Source: Cellvibrionales bacterium UBA4495
Lineage (GTDB): Bacteria; Pseudomonadota; Gammaproteobacteria; Pseudomonadales; Porticoccaceae
NCBI GenBank assembly: GCA_002388905.1
Contig: DGNJ01000058.1
Span: 9,335-29,211, forward strand
Direction: 5' to 3'
Length of the DNA stretch: 19,877 bases
The notes beneath the pieces are model-generated. The model was given only the letters and a program-made list of their open reading frames with translations. It was not told where the DNA came from and did no database searches. This document shows positions 15,259 through 19,877 of the stretch, one piece after another. A program made the translations under genes and the position numbers. Each line of letters starts with the position of its first letter. Position 1 is the first letter of the stretch.

Positions 15259-15291
15259 AGGAACGCCATGGAACATCAGCGATGCGGTTGA
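15259..15291 (+). other. Seven-codon ORF with its own ribosome site overlapping the iscR start
   Basis: AGGA at 15259-15262 is 5 bases from an ATG at 15268 that reads MEHQRCG and stops at 15289-15291, inside iscR in another frame. The iscR ATG at 15282 has only a weaker GGAA 8 bases upstream. The small ORF is therefore better placed for ribosome loading than iscR itself. Whether it is translated is unknown; termination 7 bases past the iscR ATG could allow re-initiation. Confidence 0.4.
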
Positions 15292-15764
15292 CAACCCGCG
15301 GGCGTTACGCCGTGACGGCGATGCTCGACCTGGCGCTTCACGCCGGGGAGGGACCCATCAGTCTCTCCGATATTTCACGGCGGCAGGCCATCTCGCTCTC
15401 CTATCTGGAGCAACTTTTCGCCAAGCTGCGCAAGAATCAGTTGGTGGCCAGTGTGCGCGGCCCCGGCGGCGGTTATCGCCTCAACCGGGACGATGGCGCC
15501 ATCAATGTGGCCGAGATCATCGATGCCGTCAATGAGTCCGTGGATGCCACCCATTGCGGCGGCAAAGGCAATTGCCAGGGCGGCGAAGTCTGCCTCACCC
15601 ATGACCTTTGGGAGCAGTTGAGCGACCATATTCGCGGGTTCCTGGGTGCTGTCACCCTCCGGGAGTTGATGGTCCGGCAGGAAGTCCAGGCGGTGGGCCG
15701 GCGCCAGGACATGAGGACCCGGGAGGACGTGATAAAATTGTCCCGGGACGATGACAGGTTGTGA
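15282..15764 (+). CDS. iscR: Fe-S cluster regulator IscR (Rrf2 family)
   Basis: A 160-residue transcription factor that senses iron-sulfur status. The N-terminal winged helix begins [20 protein letters not shown], nearly the same as E. coli IscR, with [20 protein letters not shown] and [14 protein letters not shown] as recognition helix and wing. The [2Fe-2S] ligands are all present in [21 protein letters not shown]92, C98, C104 and H107, the same numbers as in E. coli. This separates it from cluster-free Rrf2 relatives. The holo form should repress this operon at the two type 1 sites upstream; apo-IscR can activate type 2 sites such as suf promoters elsewhere. It is followed 7 bases later by iscS. 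Confidence 0.97.
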   Translation: MRLTTRGRYAVTAMLDLALHAGEGPISLSDISRRQAISLSYLEQLFAKLRKNQLVASVRGPGGGYRLNRDDGAINVAEIIDAVNESVDATHCGGKGNCQGGEVCLTHDLWEQLSDHIRGFLGAVTLRELMVRQEVQAVGRRQDMRTREDVIKLSRDDDRL

Positions 15765-15771
15765 GAAAGGC

Positions 15772-16983
15772 ATGAAGTTACCCATTTACCTGGACTACGC
15801 GGCCACCACGCCGGCCGACCAGCGCGTGGCCGAGAAAATGGCCGGTTACCTGACCATCGACGGTGTCTTCGGCAATCCCGCCTCGCGCTCGCATCCCTTT
15901 GGCTGGGAAGCGGAGGCCGCCGTCGAAGAGGCCCGCCGGCAGGTGGCCGACCTGGTCGGGGCGGACGCCAGGGAAATTGTCTGGACCTCCGGTGCCACCG
16001 AGTCCGACAACCTGGCCATCAAGGGCGGCGTCCATATCAATCGGAGTCGGGGCAGACACATTGTTACCTCGAAAATCGAGCACAAGGCGGTGCTGGATAC
16101 CTGTCGACACCTGGAAGCCGAGGGTTTCGAGGTCACCTACCTGGAGCCGGACAGCGATGGCCTGATCGCGCCGGATGCGGTGGCGGGGGCTATCCGGGAC
16201 GACACTACCCTGGTTTCCCTCATGCACGTCAACAACGAAATCGGGGTGATCAACGATATTGCCGCCATCGGCGAGATCTGCCGGGAGCGACAGGTACTCT
16301 TCCACGTGGACGCCGCCCAGAGTGCCGGCAAACTGGATATCGACCTGGGCGCCATGAAAGTGGACCTGATGTCGTTCAGTGCCCACAAGGCCTACGGCCC
16401 CAAGGGTGTCGGCGCCCTCTACGTACGGCGCAAGCCGCGGGTGCGCATCGAGGCCCAGATTCACGGCGGCGGCCACGAACGGGGCATGCGTTCCGGGACA
16501 CTGCCGGTGCACCAGATCGTGGGCATGGGCGAGGCCTTTCGAATCGCCCGCGAGGAAATGGCCGAAGAGAACGAGCGCATACTGGCCCTGCGCCGCCGCC
16601 TCTGGGAAGGCATCGGCGATATCGAGGAAATCCGCCTGAACGGCTCCCCGACCCGGCGGGTTGCGGGAATCCTCAATATCAGCTTCGCTTTCGTGGAGGG
16701 CGAATCCCTGATCATGGCCCTCAAGGATGTGGCGGTCTCTTCCGGTTCCGCCTGCACGTCGGCAAGCCTGGAGCCGTCCTATGTGCTGCGGGCCCTGGGC
16801 CTGGACGAAGAACTGGCGCACAGTTCCATCCGGTTCAGTATCGGACGTTACACTACGGAAGAGGAAATCGATTGCGCCATCGACCTGATCAAAAAGGCGG
16901 TGAATAAATTGCGCGAACTCTCGCCCCAATGGCAAAACCGCGCGAAAGGCGCTGATCTCGACCGAGTTGGCGGGGTTCGATGA
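15772..16983 (+). CDS. iscS: Cysteine desulfurase IscS with a diverged C-terminal tail
   Basis: A 403-residue PLP enzyme that converts cysteine to alanine and carries the sulfur as a persulfide for Fe-S clusters and tRNA thiolation. It starts [14 protein letters not shown] after a GAGAAAGG Shine-Dalgarno sequence. The PLP lysine is K206 in [22 protein letters not shown] and NNEIGVIND bind the cofactor; the catalytic loop is [15 protein letters not shown] with C328, all at E. coli numbering. After LRELSPQW the tail reads [16 protein letters not shown], whereas the usual ending is close to DLNSIEWAHH, the segment needed for docking IscU. I looked for a frameshift that would restore it and found none. 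The next gene is iscA, with no iscU between. It probably still serves tRNA modification and possibly a non-IscU scaffold. Confidence 0.96.
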   Translation: MKLPIYLDYAATTPADQRVAEKMAGYLTIDGVFGNPASRSHPFGWEAEAAVEEARRQVADLVGADAREIVWTSGATESDNLAIKGGVHINRSRGRHIVTSKIEHKAVLDTCRHLEAEGFEVTYLEPDSDGLIAPDAVAGAIRDDTTLVSLMHVNNEIGVINDIAAIGEICRERQVLFHVDAAQSAGKLDIDLGAMKVDLMSFSAHKAYGPKGVGALYVRRKPRVRIEAQIHGGGHERGMRSGTLPVHQIVGMGEAFRIAREEMAEENERILALRRRLWEGIGDIEEIRLNGSPTRRVAGILNISFAFVEGESLIMALKDVAVSSGSACTSASLEPSYVLRALGLDEELAHSSIRFSIGRYTTEEEIDCAIDLIKKAVNKLRELSPQWQNRAKGADLDRVGGVR

Positions 16984-17035
16984 ACACTTTGTTCCGCAAA
17001 CTGTCAAAAACAGTCACATTTTTCGGAGGAGCACC

Positions 17036-17359
17036 ATGACGATTTCAATGACACCTGCCGCCCAGGAGCATGTTCGCAACCATCTTGCCAGTCGCGGCAA
17101 GGGCGAGGGTATCCGGGTCGGCGTAAAGGCCTCGGGTTGTTCCGGCCTCTCCTATGTGCTCGATTACGTGGACGAGGCTGATCCGGGCGATACCGTGATC
17201 CAGTGCGGCGATGTCAAGCTGTTTGTCGACCCGGAGTGCATGACGTACCTGGATGGTTCCGAACTGGACTTCGTCAAGGACGGATTGAACCAGGGGCTGC
17301 AGTTCAATAACCCCAACGTTGTCGACGAGTGCGGCTGCGGTGAAAGCTTCCACGTCTGA
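17036..17359 (+). CDS. iscA: A-type iron-sulfur carrier IscA
   Basis: A 107-residue A-type carrier that delivers Fe-S clusters or iron to target proteins. The three ligand cysteines are C35 (KASGCSGLSYVLDYVDE), C99 and C101 (NPNVVDECGCGESFHV); the last ten residues are identical to E. coli IscA. GLNQGLQFNNPNV and LDGSELDFVKDGLN also fit IscA rather than ErpA or SufA. Start MTISMTPAAQEHV follows a strong GGAGGA ribosome site. It lies only 52 bases after iscS; that gap holds a short ACTGT-CAAAA-ACAGT hairpin (17000-17014) and no trace of iscU. A strong stem-loop follows the stop. No hscB, hscA or fdx follows. Confidence 0.95.
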   Translation: MTISMTPAAQEHVRNHLASRGKGEGIRVGVKASGCSGLSYVLDYVDEADPGDTVIQCGDVKLFVDPECMTYLDGSELDFVKDGLNQGLQFNNPNVVDECGCGESFHV

Positions 17360-17372
17360 CAGTGCTTCCCCG

Positions 17373-17401
17373 GGGTCTGGCCGTCGTTGGCGGCCAGACC
17401 C
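17373..17401 (+). terminator. Terminator-like stem-loop after iscA
   Basis: A perfect 11-bp stem, GGGTCTGGCCG (17373-17383) and CGGCCAGACCC (17391-17401), with a 7-base loop, 14 bases after the iscA stop. Only a short TTT follows (GGTTTGCCC), so it is a weak intrinsic terminator or an mRNA-stabilising hairpin. It marks the end of the iscRSA transcript. Confidence 0.65.
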
Positions 17402-17663
17402 GGTTTGCCCTGCTCCAACCACCTTCCCGGGCCTGCTCTCCTCGTCGAAATGAGCTGCGCGCACTCAAATAGATAGGGATCGCCATATGAGTGCCGGATT
17501 AATAGCACGCTGCCACAAGTCTCTCCCCTAACTGCATATGGCTATCGTCCCGGCGGCCACGTATACTGGCGGGGCCGCCGGACACGGTCGCGCGCTACGG
17601 CGCCGATAGCGGCATGCCGGGTAGCTGAACGACGGGAATGCCGGAAGGATAAAAGGGGCACCG
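17402..17663 (+). promoter_or_regulatory. Non-coding upstream region of the GGDEF-EAL gene
   Basis: The 304-base gap after iscA has no credible gene and no remnant of iscU, hscB, hscA or fdx that I can read in any frame. It contains the iscA stem-loop, then a 7-bp inverted repeat GCACTCA (17461-17467) and TGAGTGC (17488-17494). A 9-bp inverted repeat follows, CCGGCGGCC (17550-17558) and GGCCGCCGG (17573-17581), whose 14-base spacer holds TATACT (17562-17567), a possible -10. The matching -35 is poor. AAAAGGGG at 17651-17658 is the ribosome site of the next gene. I see no match to cyclic-di-GMP riboswitches. Confidence 0.4.
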
Positions 17664-19466
17664 ATGAGCTCCAAGGAAGAACTTTATAAACTGTTGCTGG
17701 AGGTTTCTCCCTACGGCACCCTATTCTTCGCCTACGGGGTGTGCGTGGACTGCAATCCCCGGGCGCAGGATATTCTCGGTTGCGATAAACGTACCCTGCT
17801 GGGCACCTCCCTCGACGACACTCCCCCCGAGGAACCCGTTTCCCTGCACGCCTTCAAGGACTGCCTCAAAACCGCGCTGGCGGAGGACCGCGACCGGATC
17901 ACCTGGCGCCTCAGGAACGGCAGCGGAGAAGAAGTGGTGGATCTCCATCTGCGTAAGGTGGGCCGCGACCAGGCCGACCTGGTGGTGACACTAATGGAGC
18001 AGTCGAGTCGACAGCCCGAGGAGCCAGGCGAAACCCCGGCGGATGCCCCGGATACAGCTCTCCGCGCGGAGCAGGCGGCGCCCGATGGCGACAGCATTAT
18101 TGAAAAGCTCAGCCAGGGCAGGAGTTCGCCACGCCCTGTCACCCGCCCGCTGAACGATGAAAGGGCCGTTTACTACGATGGCCTGACCCGCTTGCCCAAC
18201 CGTCTCCTGCTCACCGAGACCATCGGCGAGCACCTAAAGGAGCGGGCCGGTCGCGAGGTGTGCGCGGCCCTCTTGATGGTGGATATCGACCATTTCAAGG
18301 ATATCAACGATTCCTGGGGCCATCAGGTGGGAGATCAGGTCATCCGCAAGCTGGCCACGGTGATCGGGCGCCTGGTGGGCGAGGGGTCTCTGGCGGCGCG
18401 GTTGGCCGGCGACGAATTCCTGCTCTTCGTGCCGGATATTGCCGACAATCCCGACGAGGCCGCCACCAACGCCCGGGCCCTGGCAGAGCAGGTCAAGGAC
18501 CTTATTTCCCATCCGGTATTTCACGAGGGTCACGAATTCATTCTTACCGCCAGTGTCGGCATCGCGCTGATCACCGATACCGATGTGAGCGCCGAAAGGG
18601 CGCTCCAGTACGCCGATACCGCCATGTACGAGGCCAAGCGCAAGGGCCGCAACGGCATCGCCTTCTTCGATCCGGGCATTGCCCAGAAGGCCCAGCGCCA
18701 GGTCGGCCTCAACACAAAGCTGCGCAAGGCCGTCGACAACCAGGAATTTGCCCTCTACGTCCAGCCCAAAATTTGTATCAATACCGGCCGGTTGATGGGT
18801 GGCGAGGCACTTTTGCGCTGGGTGAATTCGGACCGCATTACCAATATGCCATCGGAGTTTATTCCCCTGCTCGAGTCCTCGGGCCTGATCGTCAACGTCG
18901 GTCACTGGGTCATTCGCACCGCCTGCGAATATATCCGCAATTTCCTGGACGCGGGACTCTGGGCCGACCATATGCGCATGGGCATCAATATCAGTCCGCG
19001 CCAGTTCAAGGACCCCCAGCTGCTGGAAGTCATCGAGCACAGTCTCAAGAGCTACGAGATAGATCCCCATTACCTGGATTTCGAAGTTACCGAGAACCTG
19101 GTCATCGAGGATGTGGAGGACGCCATCCGCAAGATGAAGACCATCAAGAACCTGGGCGCCATGTTCTCCATCGACGACTTCGGCATCGGCTATTCCTCGA
19201 TGATCTACCTGAAACGCCTGCCTTTCGATCAACTCAAGATCGACCGGGAGTTTATCCGTCATCTTCACAGCGACAGCGACAGCCGGGGGGTGGTGGAGGC
19301 GATCATCGCCGTTTCCCGCCAGTACGGCCTCAACGTAACCGCCGAAGGCGTCGAGGACGACAAGAGCCTGGATGTCCTGCGGCTGGTGGGGTGTGATCAC
19401 TACCAGGGCGCCTACTACAGCATGCCGGTGCCCGTGGACCGCTTCCGGCGCATGTTGGCGGCCTGA
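17664..19466 (+). CDS. PAS-GGDEF-EAL protein, probable cyclic-di-GMP phosphodiesterase
   Basis: A 600-residue soluble signalling protein. A PAS-like domain (about 5-112) is followed by a disordered linker (115-165), a GGDEF domain (about 168-335) and an EAL domain (about 345-600). The GGDEF signature is AGDEF (248-252), and the upstream inhibitory RxxD site is absent (GEGS in its place), so cyclase activity is doubtful. The EAL domain keeps its catalytic set: EALLRW (381-386), N442, FEVTEN with E474 and E477, DDFGIGYSS (504-512), LKID with K525, AEGVED with E564, and Q581. I infer hydrolysis of cyclic-di-GMP to pGpG. The PAS domain has C27 and C30 (CVDC), C40 and C67, which might bind a metal or cluster or be redox-active. 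No membrane segment. It sits between iscA and ndk where hscBA-fdx would be expected. Confidence 0.93.
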   Translation: MSSKEELYKLLLEVSPYGTLFFAYGVCVDCNPRAQDILGCDKRTLLGTSLDDTPPEEPVSLHAFKDCLKTALAEDRDRITWRLRNGSGEEVVDLHLRKVGRDQADLVVTLMEQSSRQPEEPGETPADAPDTALRAEQAAPDGDSIIEKLSQGRSSPRPVTRPLNDERAVYYDGLTRLPNRLLLTETIGEHLKERAGREVCAALLMVDIDHFKDINDSWGHQVGDQVIRKLATVIGRLVGEGSLAARLAGDEFLLFVPDIADNPDEAATNARALAEQVKDLISHPVFHEGHEFILTASVGIALITDTDVSAERALQYADTAMYEAKRKGRNGIAFFDPGIAQKAQRQVGLNTKLRKAVDNQEFALYVQPKICINTGRLMGGEALLRWVNSDRITNMPSEFIPLLESSGLIVNVGHWVIRTACEYIRNFLDAGLWADHMRMGINISPRQFKDPQLLEVIEHSLKSYEIDPHYLDFEVTENLVIEDVEDAIRKMKTIKNLGAMFSIDDFGIGYSSMIYLKRLPFDQLKIDREFIRHLHSDSDSRGVVEAIIAVSRQYGLNVTAEGVEDDKSLDVLRLVGCDHYQGAYYSMPVPVDRFRRMLAA

Positions 19467-19496
19467 TCCGGTTTTTGATTCTCCGTGCGCTGTTCC

Positions 19497-19525
19497 TTGT
19501 AAGTCTCTGTTTACAAGCGTAAAAT
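19497..19525 (+). promoter_or_regulatory. Candidate promoter for ndk
   Basis: TTGTAA (19497-19502, 4 of 6 match) and TAAAAT (19520-19525, 5 of 6 match) are 17 bases apart. A 7-bp inverted repeat, CTTGTAA (19496-19502) and TTACAAG (19511-19517), overlaps the -35 and spacer. The leader would be about 63 bases. ndk is therefore likely independent of the upstream signalling gene. Confidence 0.55.
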
Positions 19526-19594
19526 CTAGCCCCTTTTCATGACGGTAGCTCCTGGCAAGTGGAGCCCGATATTTATCGCGGAGAACTGACAATT

Positions 19595-19877
19595 ATGGCG
19601 ACTGAACGCACGCTTTCCATCATCAAGCCGGATGCCGTGGCAAAAAACGTGATTGGCGAGATAATCAGCCGGTTTGAGAAAGCCGGTCTCCGGGTTGCCG
19701 GTGCGAAAATGCTGCACCTTTCCCGGGAGCAGGCCGAAGGTTTTTACGCCGAGCACCGGGAGCGGCCGTTTTTCAAGGCACTGGTGGGTTTCATGACCTC
19801 CGGTCCGGTGCTGGTCCAGGTCCTGGCGGGCGACGACGCCATCGCCGTCAACCGCGACCTGATGGGCGCGACCAACC
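19595..19877 (+). CDS. ndk: Nucleoside diphosphate kinase, N-terminal part (runs off the window)
   Basis: Transfers the terminal phosphate between nucleoside triphosphates and diphosphates through a phospho-histidine. The 94 residues present begin [20 protein letters not shown] and continue through [40 protein letters not shown] and [20 protein letters not shown], ending at MGATN. This is the standard Ndk sequence, about two thirds of the usual 140 or so residues. The active-site His (about residue 117) lies outside the window. The ATG at 19595 follows a GGAGA sequence about 10 bases upstream. In Pseudomonas ndk lies directly after the isc operon; here a cyclic-di-GMP gene is in between. Confidence 0.97.
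   Translation, partial: MATERTLSIIKPDAVAKNVIGEIISRFEKAGLRVAGAKMLHLSREQAEGFYAEHRERPFFKALVGFMTSGPVLVQVLAGDDAIAVNRDLMGATN

Noticed and set aside
15282..15764. Rrf2 regulator other than IscR, such as CymR or NsrR
   Set aside because: The C92, C98, C104, H107 set and the near-identical N-terminus, with iscS next door, fit IscR specifically.
15778..17007. A 409-codon minus-strand ORF antisense to iscS
   Set aside because: Mirror of the highly conserved iscS frame; no motif, ribosome site or promoter of its own.
16922..17035. Frameshift in iscS hiding a normal SIEWAHH tail or the start of iscU
   Set aside because: I read the region in the other frames. The alternative frame gives a run like [19 protein letters not shown], which resembles neither the IscS tail nor IscU.
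17402..17663. Cyclic-di-GMP (GEMM) riboswitch upstream of the GGDEF-EAL gene
   Set aside because: The conserved CACGCA and GCAAACC-type segments are absent.
19496..19517. Inverted repeat as a terminator of the GGDEF-EAL gene
   Set aside because: The stem is AT-rich, only 7 bp, has no T run after it, and overlaps the predicted ndk -35, so a promoter role is more likely.
18234..19592. A 452-codon minus-strand ORF antisense to the EAL region
   Set aside because: Low-complexity shadow of the PAS-GGDEF-EAL gene. The plus-strand reading shows the full catalytic motifs.

Overview
The window is chromosomal DNA of high GC content (my impression is a little over 60%) from a gammaproteobacterium. The evidence is gene order: pepA-holC-valS diverging from lptFG; ubiE-ubiJ-ubiB-hisI-hisE-tatA-tatB-tatC in the order found in Pseudomonas; suhB diverging from trmJ; and iscR directly after trmJ. 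I cannot name the genus. Nothing in the window looks like a prophage, insertion sequence, CRISPR array, tRNA or rRNA.

Layout. Positions 1-2423 (minus strand) carry pepA, holC, an unnamed 49-residue acidic protein and the start of valS, which has its own candidate promoter and a hairpin-rich leader. Positions 2602-4769 (plus) are lptF-lptG, the lipopolysaccharide-export permeases. They converge on an RDD-family membrane protein (4777-5244) and a small secreted protein of unknown function (5326-5793). A polyhydroxyalkanoate-system protein (6011-6289) converges on tatC through a hairpin that contains both stop codons. Positions 6311-11434 (minus) are one compact run of eight genes for ubiquinone synthesis, histidine synthesis and Tat export, with several 1- or 4-base overlaps. 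Upstream lie an OlsF-like two-domain acyltransferase (probable ornithine-lipid synthesis) and suhB.

On the plus strand from 14388 come trmJ, iscR, iscS, iscA, a PAS-GGDEF-EAL protein and the start of ndk. This is the most unusual part. In relatives iscR and iscS are followed by iscU, iscA, hscB, hscA, fdx and usually iscX, with ndk often close behind. Here iscU, hscB, hscA and fdx are absent, the IscS tail that docks IscU has diverged, and a cyclic-di-GMP gene occupies the space before ndk. The promoter is nevertheless classic: two abutting 25-bp IscR type 1 sites lie over and just upstream of the -35 element, and IscR keeps its cluster ligands. I infer that iron-sulfur scaffolding is done by another system, possibly SUF, while IscR still controls a reduced iscRSA operon.

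Other points worth attention are a seven-codon ORF overlapping the iscR start, a perfect 12-bp dyad around the start of the OlsF-like gene, and an outer-membrane-type C-terminal signature on the small secreted protein.
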